Part shown: positions 35,401 through 41,379 of the stretch, piece after piece
Numbering within the stretch: the first letter of the stretch is position 1
Layout: every line of letters begins with the position of its first letter
NCBI GenBank assembly: GCA_045615505.1
Contig: JAZLEZ010000029.1
Span: forward strand, 1 to 41,379
Source: JAZLEZ01 sp045615505
GTDB taxonomy: Bacteria; Spirochaetota; Spirochaetia; Sphaerochaetales; Sphaerochaetaceae
DNA: 41,379 nucleotides
Direction: 5' to 3'
The notes under the pieces: generated by a model
Told to the model about the DNA's origin: nothing
Seen by the model: the letters and a program-made list of their open reading frames with translations, nothing else
Database searches by the model: none
Program-made: the position numbers and the translations under genes

Positions 35401-36877
35401 TTCCGTTAAGTTTGGTTATATCATCAAAATTTTTTCTGTATTTATCTGATATAATGTTTTCAATCATTGAAACATAACGATTTATCTTAAAATCAGTAAA
35501 ATAACTTCTAAGATTGGTTGTTTTGTTTTTGAAATCAAATGAAGAATTCAAAATCAGTTCATTACCGAGATTGGCAGATAGATTAAGATGTTCTGAATCG
35601 TATTTTTCAATACTGATAAAGCTGTTTTTCAAATCCGACAACTGTAAACCCCTGATTTCAAAATCAGAGTTGATATAGTTATCAAGGTTTTTAAGATCTT
35701 TCAAGGATTTCAACTGTGTATCGAAATTTAATTGACCTGAAAAGTTGTCAATACCTTTTATTTGACACTTTCCGTTGAAGAAAGTCTGTAATTCAAATTC
35801 AGATGCAAGATTATCGGAAGATGCCAGACTCAAAAACAAATCCGACAATGACAATTCATCAATTTTATATTCATAGGTTTCATAAATTCCAACAGAATGA
35901 GAAGAAACAAAAAACTGTTTCTCTCCTGTTCCCGGTAAGAACGAAACTGAAGCGGAAACAGAATCAAAAGAAAAACTTTTTCCTTTGTAAACGGCGCTTC
36001 CCTTTTGAATATCAGACGAAAATTCATAGTTTTCAGAATCTCTGTTCAAATTTATATTGTAAGAAAAGTTCATTTTATTGACTGTTCCGGGAATCTCCAT
36101 ATACGAGATTCCTGCAGAATCAAGAGAGCCCGTTCCTTTTACAAGTCCATTTGTAAGAGAAAAATCTGCATTAAATAGTTCAGCATGTATAAGGTCCGTT
36201 AATACTAATTCTCCGACACGGAAATTAATATTGTGCCTGTAATCCGATGCAACCTCTATATCGGAAACAGCAACATTTGTATTCAGGCTTTTGATATAAC
36301 CATCCAGTTGAGGAATATTGCACTTTATGGAATTAAGAGTCAGATTGTTTTTCAGAACAGCCTGAATACCGATTTTATCAGATGTTTTTATTGTATTTCC
36401 GTTGAAATCGGCATAAAAAGAAAGATCGTTGACTGAAAGATTCAATGAAAAATTCTTTAATGTTTCGATAACTGAAAAGGACTCTTTTTTTTGAGTGAAC
36501 AGGTAATCATATAAAACCTGAGAAAAACGGAAATTGACATCATCCAACCTCAAATTGAGATTCATCTGTTCTGATTTGATGATTCCTTTAATGAGGGAAC
36601 CCAAGCCCGAAGATACAAAAAAGTCCGAAGCATAGAAAACTTCCTCACCGGAAATTCTAATCTTCAAATCTGTTATTTCTATATGATTCAAAAAATTACG
36701 ATTGATTTCGCTGAATGAGACATCAAGTTCCGATTCTGCTGTGCTGTATTTTTCAACAATATTGTACAATCGTTTGAGCTTATTCGGTTTGATTATAAGA
36801 ACAGAAACAGAAATCAAAACTAATAAAACAATCATCAGAGCTGAAAAGAAATGTATTAAAGTCTTTCTGTTTCTCAT
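32438..36877 (-). CDS. tamB: TamB-like translocation and assembly module protein (DUF490)
   Basis: 1479 residues. A single N-terminal membrane anchor (FFSALMIVLLVLISVSVLII) is followed by a very long, repetitive beta-rich region of AsmA/TamB type, ending with the conserved TamB/DUF490 block (TGRFSYIHNDFSVTEGQLIL, KPVLGQAGLDFAIDLTA, EKEILSILGQSILPG). Such proteins bridge inner and outer membranes and are proposed to move phospholipids to, or assist barrel assembly in, the outer membrane. It is directly upstream of bamA (20-base gap), which supports an envelope role. The AAAGGA ribosome-binding site is rather far (about 13 bases) from the ATG, so a start a few codons upstream is possible. Divergent from tmk. 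Confidence 0.93.
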   Translation of the reverse strand: MRNRKTLIHFFSALMIVLLVLISVSVLIIKPNKLKRLYNIVEKYSTAESELDVSFSEINRNFLNHIEITDLKIRISGEEVFYASDFFVSSGLGSLIKGIIKSEQMNLNLRLDDVNFRFSQVLYDYLFTQKKESFSVIETLKNFSLNLSVNDLSFYADFNGNTIKTSDKIGIQAVLKNNLTLNSIKCNIPQLDGYIKSLNTNVAVSDIEVASDYRHNINFRVGELVLTDLIHAELFNADFSLTNGLVKGTGSLDSAGISYMEIPGTVNKMNFSYNINLNRDSENYEFSSDIQKGSAVYKGKSFSFDSVSASVSFLPGTGEKQFFVSSHSVGIYETYEYKIDELSLSDLFLSLASSDNLASEFELQTFFNGKCQIKGIDNFSGQLNFDTQLKSLKDLKNLDNYINSDFEIRGLQLSDLKNSFISIEKYDSEHLNLSANLGNELILNSSFDFKNKTTNLRSYFTDFKINRYVSMIENIISDKYRKNFDDITKLNGSFIYNGSVSSDDKSGRLSLNLIANDLILAKTRRTLAASIEAVSTGSIIEFNSLALTGFDKRLSYSGSLDFNNFFPQGRLLLQNAGSGKELCSVSFALDSDNKGYILSGSIPDKPEFGLNGHVNWDSSANIQTAVDIKTQNGYYDFSAYYDNCTKSIVMNSGKSNVQISLSDSVIDTEVMLNDFSLYFDNNVNLIADAYLKGVIDSSSRKFDFSCRNFDIVVSDILSFGFSFDFTQNTFDFKNLHIDSNDVSTDYIGIAHFEYKSLPEILSGNTESLFCDVNLFKQNRTDFIKAYAENNEYSFSMINSGNLNYSLNLLGNDSIGFFADCRFEELFFEARYKERKLDFYKASGKIGIFNIDDFFLDIDFINRSLSSKAVFKTVRHHLDKDVEQGGTVELNAKLDILVLGALSLAGIDVDAEFNLHLRDFYIGNEISLINTDVDLILSRDNLNFNSDMIKGSFNITENFLNIDVDPAFLIGFHAEGYLDDNIDLMVSDIFIPANLLDQFISTPIMSTKDGIIEGSVLVIGPSSDPSMYGTLFIQSFDLGLFYLPNQTLSIRNMILSIHEHDVSSRQVQIIGNSSSDGRFYRAYMDLDLKLNSLSVNDLNVNIDVYENSLDLWIPIKGNPSVNIRGNTSGFINVWYRNNELGIDTEIEVSDADVSFTLDEVPEWFEYVNLYCTADVDLTIGNNVVFYYPSKQNPFMNFTIQEGEKLNFNHSMITNNNTGEGTLQIKTGRFSYIHNDFSVTEGQLILSKPVLGQAGLDFAIDLTAKLREYDANGKRVDIYLILNNATFSDLNPGFESVPYYTEKEILSILGQSILPGENQNVSFSGIANAAAIATDTITSLGIVNTNRNYSINSVIKDSLNLDVLSFRSPLVQNIIINAIPGYETSSNLLAKYLNGTTLYAGKYINDSIFAKMTLLLKDSGHKGRNLNYGHFLTDDLNLDIEFSCDWDNPLGNFSLFMQPQELSVLNFLDTIGFSYSKRFKL

Positions 36878-36906
36878 TGTAAGAATGATATCCTTTTAAC
36901 ATAATA

Positions 36907-36935
36907 TTAACAATTTCCGATACTTGTATTATTAT
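36907..36935 (+). promoter_or_regulatory. Promoter of tmk
   Basis: TTAACA (36907-36912), 17 bases, TATTAT (36930-36935), with a predicted start near 36942. The -10 overlaps the ATG at 36934, which therefore cannot be the tmk start. The same bases include an inverted pair CATAATA (36900-36906)/TATTATG (36930-36936), giving a symmetric -10-like TATTAT on the minus strand towards tamB, although no good -35 goes with it. Confidence 0.55.
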
Positions 36936-36969
36936 GTTTTTACTCTTAAAACATTTTCAGGATACAACA

Positions 36970-37581
36970 GTGACAAATATTCTAAAAAATTTTTGGGTTC
37001 TGGAAGGTCTCGACGGCTCCGGTACTACAACTCAACTTAAAGCAATTACAGGCAGACTGAATGAAAAAGGAATAAAAAATTTCAAAACCGAAGAACCGAC
37101 CGGCTATGAAACAGGATTGTTTTTAAGGAAAGTACTTAGCGGAGAAATCATAGTCCCGCAATCCACAGTAGCTTATCTTTTTGCATCGGACAGAGATAAC
37201 CATATCAACAATACCGAATACGGAATATTATCCCATGTAAATAAAGGAGAAATTGTCGTTTCAGATCGTTATTTATTCTCTTCCCTTGCCTATCAGAGTA
37301 TCGGATTCAATTACGAAAAAGTATGGGATTTGAATAAGAATTTTCCATTTCCTGAAATTATTATTTTCATAGATACACCACCTGAATACTGCATCAACAG
37401 AATTGACAGTAGAGGAAGCAAAAAAGAAATTTACGAAAAACTTGAATATCAGAAATTGGTCAGACTCGGTTATAAGAAATGTTTTTCATCACTTCCGGAC
37501 AAATGTAAATTGATTACTGTTGACGGTACAAAAAGCATAAAAAATATTTCCGAAGAAATATTTGATACACTCAATATCTGA
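36970..37581 (+). CDS. tmk: Thymidylate kinase (dTMP kinase) with altered P-loop
   Basis: 203 residues from a GTG start at 36970, the usual family length. The GTG is preferred because AGGA lies 7 bases upstream and the ATG at 36934 falls inside the promoter. The enzyme phosphorylates dTMP to dTDP. Visible: the N-terminal WVLEGLDGSGTTTQ, TEEPTG, the DRY motif (VVSDRYLFSSLAYQ), and the late FIDTPPE strand. In the P-loop the canonical Lys is Thr (codon ACT at 37024-37026), giving GSGTTT instead of GxGKT/S. Everything else is family-like, so it is probably functional. It is the only gene between the tamB operon and the ABC transporter. Confidence 0.92.
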   Translation: MTNILKNFWVLEGLDGSGTTTQLKAITGRLNEKGIKNFKTEEPTGYETGLFLRKVLSGEIIVPQSTVAYLFASDRDNHINNTEYGILSHVNKGEIVVSDRYLFSSLAYQSIGFNYEKVWDLNKNFPFPEIIIFIDTPPEYCINRIDSRGSKKEIYEKLEYQKLVRLGYKKCFSSLPDKCKLITVDGTKSIKNISEEIFDTLNI

Positions 37582-37602
37582 TATTTAATTATTGCGACTG
37601 CT

Positions 37603-37618
37603 TATAATCCAATATAAT
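37603..37618 (+). promoter_or_regulatory. Tandem -10-like elements upstream of the ABC transporter operon
   Basis: Two perfect TATAAT hexamers (37603-37608 and 37613-37618) lie 10 bases apart in the 123-base gap after tmk. The only -35-like sequence, TTGCGA at 37592-37597, is 15 bases from the second, which is short. If the second is used, transcription starts near 37625, just before the inverted repeat at 37630. Confidence 0.4.
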
Positions 37619-37629
37619 ATTTAAATAAC

Positions 37630-37676
37630 GAGGTACTTACAAAACTGATATTTGTGATTGGATTTGGAAGTACCTC
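37630..37676 (+). promoter_or_regulatory. Leader stem-loop of the ABC transporter operon
   Basis: GAGGTACTT (37630-37638) and AAGTACCTC (37668-37676) are a perfect 9-base inverted repeat separated by 29 bases; inside it ACAAA (37639-37643) can pair with TTTGT (37651-37655). No U-tract follows directly, so it is not a classical terminator. It would sit at the very 5' end of the mRNA. It does not match a riboswitch class that I recognise, including the purine riboswitch, which I looked for because of the likely nucleoside cargo. Confidence 0.5.
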
Positions 37677-37704
37677 AAACGAATATTTTTAGGAGTGTGC
37701 AAGG

Positions 37705-39237
37705 ATGAAAGCCTTGGATAATTGTGCTATTGAATTAAGTAACATCAGAAAAACTTTCGGTCCTGTTATAGCCAATGACGGAATAAATCTTAAGATTAAT
37801 AGAGGAGAAATCCTTTGTCTTCTCGGTGAAAACGGTTCCGGCAAAACAACACTGATGAATATGTTGTCAGGTATATATCAACCCGATTCGGGCGAAATTT
37901 TTGCTGACGGAAAGAAAGTGACAATCCGTTCACCTCATGATGCATACAGCTATGGAATCGGAATGATACATCAGCATTATCATCTTGTGGATGTCTTTAC
38001 TGCAGCACAGAACATTGTTTTGGGTCTTGAAGAAAAAATGGATATCAATGCAGTCAATGATAAAGTAAAGTCAATCTGCGAAAGATACGGTTTCATTGTT
38101 GACCCGAAGAAGAAAATATACGATATGTCAGTTTCTCAGAAACAGACTGTAGAAATTGTAAAAGTACTTTACAGAGGAGCTGAAATTCTGATTTTGGATG
38201 AACCTACGGCAGTTCTGACACCTCAGGAAACCGACAAACTGTTCAAAGTTCTGAGAAATATGAAAAAGGACGGAAAAGCCATTGTTCTTATTACTCATAA
38301 ACTTGCAGAAGTTATGGATGTCTCTGACAAGGTGGCTATTCTGAGAAAAGGGAAATATATAGGTACTGTAGATACAAAGGATACATCACCACAACAGCTT
38401 ACGGATATGATGGTGGGGCACAGTGTTACTCTTAATATAGACAGACCGAAGTACGACAAACCTGAAGACAAACTTATCATAGATGGATTGACTGTAGTTG
38501 ACAGAGAAGGAATCAAGAAACTTGATAATGTGACATTTACAGCAAAAACCGGAGAAATTCTCGGAGTTGCAGGAATTGCCGGTTCAGGTCAAAAAGAATT
38601 GCTTGAATCAATTTCAGGTCTCTACCCTATTCAAAAAGGTTCAATTAAGTTCATCAATGATAAAGAAATAACAGAACTTGTCGGAAAAACTCCTACTGAA
38701 ATAAAAAAAATCGGTGTAGGAATGGGATTTGTTCCTGAAGACAGACTTGGTATGGGGCTTGTAGGTTCAATGGGTATGACCAACAACATGATGCTTCGTT
38801 CATGGAGAGAAGGAAAAAGTATCTTCTTCAACAAGAAAAAACCACAACAACTCGCTGAAAGAGTCTGGAACGAACTTGAAGTAGTTACGCCGTCAACTGA
38901 ATTTCCGGTAAGAAGAATGTCCGGTGGAAACATTCAGAAGGTACTTGTAGGACGGGAAATAGCTTCAAATCCTGCAGTTCTCCTCACTGCTTATGCCGTA
39001 AGAGGACTTGATATCAATACTTCCTATGCAATTTATAAATTGCTTACAGAAGAAAAAATGAAAGGTTCTGCAGTTCTGTACATTGGTGAAGAACTAGATG
39101 TTCTTCTTGAATTATGTGACAGAATTCTTGTTCTTTGTGACGGAAAAGTATCCGGTATAGTTGATGCCAGAAATACAACAAAGGAAGAAATCGGATTCAT
39201 GATGACTACTGTAGGTGGAAAAGGAGGTAATAAATGA
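37705..39237 (+). CDS. Nucleoside-type ABC transporter, duplicated ATP-binding protein
   Basis: 510 residues with two ABC domains in tandem, as in RbsA/NupA/PnrC importers. Domain 1 has Walker A GENGSGKTT (41-49), a Q-loop region HQHYHLVDVFTAAQN, a variant signature MSVSQKQ, Walker B ILILDEPTAVLTP and ITHKL. Domain 2 has degenerate Walker A GIAGSGQKE, a good signature RRMSGGNIQKV, and VLLTAYAVRGLD, where the catalytic Glu-Pro-Thr is replaced, so ATP hydrolysis likely occurs at one site only. The following permeases are of the BMP-lipoprotein-dependent class. In T. pallidum the pnr (purine nucleoside) operon lies near tamB/bamA, so PnrC is the best guess; the riboflavin RfuB system is the alternative. 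AGGAG lies 9 bases before the ATG. Confidence 0.9.
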   Translation: MKALDNCAIELSNIRKTFGPVIANDGINLKINRGEILCLLGENGSGKTTLMNMLSGIYQPDSGEIFADGKKVTIRSPHDAYSYGIGMIHQHYHLVDVFTAAQNIVLGLEEKMDINAVNDKVKSICERYGFIVDPKKKIYDMSVSQKQTVEIVKVLYRGAEILILDEPTAVLTPQETDKLFKVLRNMKKDGKAIVLITHKLAEVMDVSDKVAILRKGKYIGTVDTKDTSPQQLTDMMVGHSVTLNIDRPKYDKPEDKLIIDGLTVVDREGIKKLDNVTFTAKTGEILGVAGIAGSGQKELLESISGLYPIQKGSIKFINDKEITELVGKTPTEIKKIGVGMGFVPEDRLGMGLVGSMGMTNNMMLRSWREGKSIFFNKKKPQQLAERVWNELEVVTPSTEFPVRRMSGGNIQKVLVGREIASNPAVLLTAYAVRGLDINTSYAIYKLLTEEKMKGSAVLYIGEELDVLLELCDRILVLCDGKVSGIVDARNTTKEEIGFMMTTVGGKGGNK

Positions 39238-40364
39238 TGAATTCAGAAAAAACAAAAGCTCCTTTGATTCGCCTTGCAAAACGTGATTCTATGAAATCAG
39301 GGAATGTATGGGCAATCAGAATCGGTTCTGTATTATTTGCTTTGATTTTAGGTTGTATCCCTATTGTCATCACCGGGAACAACCCGTTTAATGCTTATGG
39401 TCTTATAGTCAAAGGTTCTCTTTTCAAACCTTATTACATACAGCAGACAATAAAGATTATGGTTCCTCTTCTCGGGGCTGCCCTCGCAATTGCACCTTGC
39501 TTCAAAATGAAATTCTGGAATATCGGTGCAGAAGGTCAAATTACCGCAGGAGCTATGGCCTGCACCTATATTGCAATTCATTTTACAGGTAAATTACCTC
39601 ATATTGTTCTTCTTCTGCTGATGGCTTTTGCCGCAGCATTAGTCGGCGGTTTTTGGGCATTTCTTCCGGGTTTTTTCAAGGCAAAGTACAATACAAATGA
39701 AACATTATTCACTCTGATGATGAACTACATCGCAATAGGAATCGTAGCTTGGTTACAAGGTGGTCCTTGGGAAGGAAGGAAAGGAACCCAGATGATCTAT
39801 CTTTTTGATGATACTGTACATCCTCTGGCTCCGGATGCACTTCTTGAGGTTTTTCCTAAATTCAAGAGTTTTAAATTGGATATAGGATGGATTATAGTTC
39901 TTTTGATTCTGGTTTTCATCCATTTCTATATGAAATACTCGAAACACGGTTATGAAATTGCAGTTATCGGAGATTCTTTGAACACTGCAAGATATGCAGG
40001 AATGAATGTCGGTTGGATAATGGAAAGAACAATGCTTCTTTCAGGAGCAATCTGCGGTATTGTAGGTTTTATCTATGTAGCAGGTCTAAACCATACTCTT
40101 ACGAGCAATGTTGCCAACGGAGTTGGTTTTACAGCCATTACAGTAGCTTGGCTTGCACAACTGAATGCTTTTGCAATGATTGCAATTTCTTTTATTCTTG
40201 CTGTTCTAACAAAAGGATCCAGTTTTCTACAACAACAAATCGGTGTTCCGGCAGCAATTTCTGATATTGTTTCCGGAATTCTGCTGTTCTGTATGCTTGG
40301 ATGTGAATTCTTTATAAATTACAAAGTAATTTTCAAAAAGAATTCAAGTAAGGAGGTCAAATAA
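39234..40364 (+). CDS. ABC transporter permease, nucleoside/BMP-type, first subunit
   Basis: 376 residues and about 8-10 hydrophobic segments of the BPD_transp_2 (branched-chain/ribose/nucleoside) permease fold. Family features: MVPLLGAALAIAPCFKMKFWNIGAEGQI, NYIAIGIVAWLQ, and IAVIGDSLNTARYAGMNVG. A GGAGG ribosome-binding site lies just upstream and the ATG overlaps the stop of the ATPase gene (ATGA), with a second ATG at 39237. With the ATPase and the next gene it forms the inner-membrane importer; PnrD-like by order. Confidence 0.9.
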   Translation: MMNSEKTKAPLIRLAKRDSMKSGNVWAIRIGSVLFALILGCIPIVITGNNPFNAYGLIVKGSLFKPYYIQQTIKIMVPLLGAALAIAPCFKMKFWNIGAEGQITAGAMACTYIAIHFTGKLPHIVLLLLMAFAAALVGGFWAFLPGFFKAKYNTNETLFTLMMNYIAIGIVAWLQGGPWEGRKGTQMIYLFDDTVHPLAPDALLEVFPKFKSFKLDIGWIIVLLILVFIHFYMKYSKHGYEIAVIGDSLNTARYAGMNVGWIMERTMLLSGAICGIVGFIYVAGLNHTLTSNVANGVGFTAITVAWLAQLNAFAMIAISFILAVLTKGSSFLQQQIGVPAAISDIVSGILLFCMLGCEFFINYKVIFKKNSSKEVK

Positions 40365-41356
40365 TGGCTACTTTAATTAACCTTATTGCTGCTGCAGGTA
40401 TGTTCGGAACTGTTTTGATGTTCGGGACACTTGGAGAGGTGCTTACTGAAAAATCCGGTAATATGAACCTCGGAGTTGAAGGTATTATGTATATGGGAGG
40501 AGCATTCGGTTTAATGGGTGCATATTATTATGACTCATCCTGTATTGCCGGAGGTACTTCTGCAAATCCTTTTTTTGCAATTCTTCTTGCTTTGGTTTAT
40601 TCTTTTGCAGCAGGTGCTGTGGCTTCACTTTTATTCAGTTTTATCACCATTACACTAAGAGCCAATCAGAATGTAACAGGACTTGCTCTAACGATTTTCG
40701 GAACAGGTGTAGGAAAATTTACCGGTGAGCATATGCGTAACAAGGTTGGTGGATTTGTATCTCTTTCAACAAAACTTAAAGATGCATTTGCACTCTGCCC
40801 TATGCCTCAATTCCTCAAGGATATCCCTGTTATTGGAAAAACCGTATTCGGACAAAGTCTGTTTTTCTATTTGGCAATTGTTCTTGCAGTTGTAATGCAT
40901 TGGTTTTTTATGAAAACAAAAAAAGGATTGTATTTAAGAGCTGTAGGTGAATCTCCTGTAACAGCTGATGCTGCAGGTATAAATATGACTGCTTACAGAT
41001 ATCTTGCAACCATTATCGGAGGAGGAATTTCAGCAATTGGCGGAATGGTTTATGTTATGACAACAGGTGGATGTACTTGGAACGAAGGTTCTCTTGCAGG
41101 TATCGGATGGCTGTCTGTTGCACTGGTTATTTTCTGTACATGGAGACCTCTTAATGCCATTTGGGGTGCATTGCTTTTCGGAGCATTGAAGATTATGTAT
41201 ATGAGAGTAATTTTGCTTTGGTTCCCTACAGAACTTTATAAAACAATCCCTTATGTAATGACTCTCATAGTTCTTATTGTATCAAGCATGAGAAACAATA
41301 AAGAAAAACAACCTCCTGCTTCTCTTGGATTAAATTATTTCAGAGAAGAAAGATAG
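40364..41356 (+). CDS. ABC transporter permease, nucleoside/BMP-type, second subunit
   Basis: 330 residues, all-helical BPD_transp_2 permease. Conserved: the segment GTLGEVLTEKSGNMNLGVEGIMYMGG (about residues 21-46), VTGLALTIFGTGVGKF, and YLRAVGESPVTADAAGINM. It shares one base with the upstream gene (TAATG) behind an AAGGAGG ribosome-binding site, so the two permeases are made together, presumably as a heterodimer. PnrE-like by order. The gene is complete; only 23 non-coding bases remain after its stop, in which I see nothing. The substrate-binding lipoprotein gene is not in the window. Confidence 0.9.
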   Translation: MATLINLIAAAGMFGTVLMFGTLGEVLTEKSGNMNLGVEGIMYMGGAFGLMGAYYYDSSCIAGGTSANPFFAILLALVYSFAAGAVASLLFSFITITLRANQNVTGLALTIFGTGVGKFTGEHMRNKVGGFVSLSTKLKDAFALCPMPQFLKDIPVIGKTVFGQSLFFYLAIVLAVVMHWFFMKTKKGLYLRAVGESPVTADAAGINMTAYRYLATIIGGGISAIGGMVYVMTTGGCTWNEGSLAGIGWLSVALVIFCTWRPLNAIWGALLFGALKIMYMRVILLWFPTELYKTIPYVMTLIVLIVSSMRNNKEKQPPASLGLNYFREER

Positions 41357-41379
41357 ATTAATCATAGAGCAAGTGGCGC

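Noticed and set aside
36934..36969. ATG at 36934 as tmk start
   Set aside because: It overlaps the promoter -10, has no Shine-Dalgarno and adds a non-homologous leader; GTG 36970 is better supported.
37582..37704. Purine riboswitch before the nucleoside-type transporter
   Set aside because: The three-helix layout and conserved junction bases are not present; only a two-helix stem-loop is seen.
1..41379. Mobile elements, CRISPR arrays, prophage, tRNA or rRNA genes
   Set aside because: No transposase or integrase frames, no spaced repeats, and no gap long enough to hold a tRNA or rRNA gene that shows the expected structure.

Overview
The window is a dense, AT-rich stretch of chromosomal core genome from a spirochaete, most likely a low-GC Treponema. 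The evidence is a cytidylate kinase fused to ribosomal protein S1, a GreA domain at the end of a roughly 890-residue protein, a tamB-bamA-mutS run followed by a Bmp/Pnr-type nucleoside ABC transporter, and spirochaete-like lipoprotein and envelope genes. I see no insertion sequence, prophage, CRISPR array, tRNA or rRNA. The species cannot be named from the sequence.

Layout. (a) 2-1936, plus strand: the 3' part of a radical SAM/DUF2344 gene, convergent with mazG. (b) 2864-9777, minus strand: one tightly packed unit read recA-scpA-scpB-rluB-like-cmk/rpsA-TPR protein-lipoprotein; rpe lies just upstream, also minus. (c) 10604-13909, plus strand: a leader with a promoter and an intrinsic-terminator-like hairpin, then the long GreA protein and a translationally coupled Nudix hydrolase. 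(d) 13845-26637, minus strand: a 12-gene translation/RNA operon, rimP-nusA-infB-rbfA-truB-ribF-rpsO-pnp-dut-two LptF/LptG permeases-tgt, again with a promoter followed by a terminator-like hairpin before the first gene. (e) 26647-36877, minus strand: tamB-bamA-mutS-comF. (f) 36907-41356, plus strand: tmk, then an ABC ATPase and two permeases of the nucleoside/BMP-SBP class.

How it works together. Most products serve transcription elongation, ribosome assembly and translation (NusA, GreA, IF2, RbfA, RimP, S15, S1, TruB, Tgt, PNPase), chromosome maintenance (RecA, ScpAB, MutS, MazG, Dut) or outer-membrane biogenesis (BamA, TamB, LptF/LptG-like). Genes are commonly joined by 1-14 base overlaps, implying translational coupling.

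The most interesting signal is regulatory. The two operons that encode transcription-elongation factors (greA-like and rimP-nusA) each have a good promoter and then, about 20 nt after the predicted start, a directional hairpin plus U-tract that precedes the gene's own ribosome-binding site. Each would make a terminated RNA of about 50 nt, an arrangement comparable to the E. coli greA leader RNA GraL. Other points to check are a RibF without its flavokinase domain, a thymidylate kinase whose P-loop lysine is threonine, a NusA with a C-terminal zinc ribbon, an internal Shine-Dalgarno and start between Cmk and S1, and a stem-loop at the 5' end of the ABC transporter mRNA.
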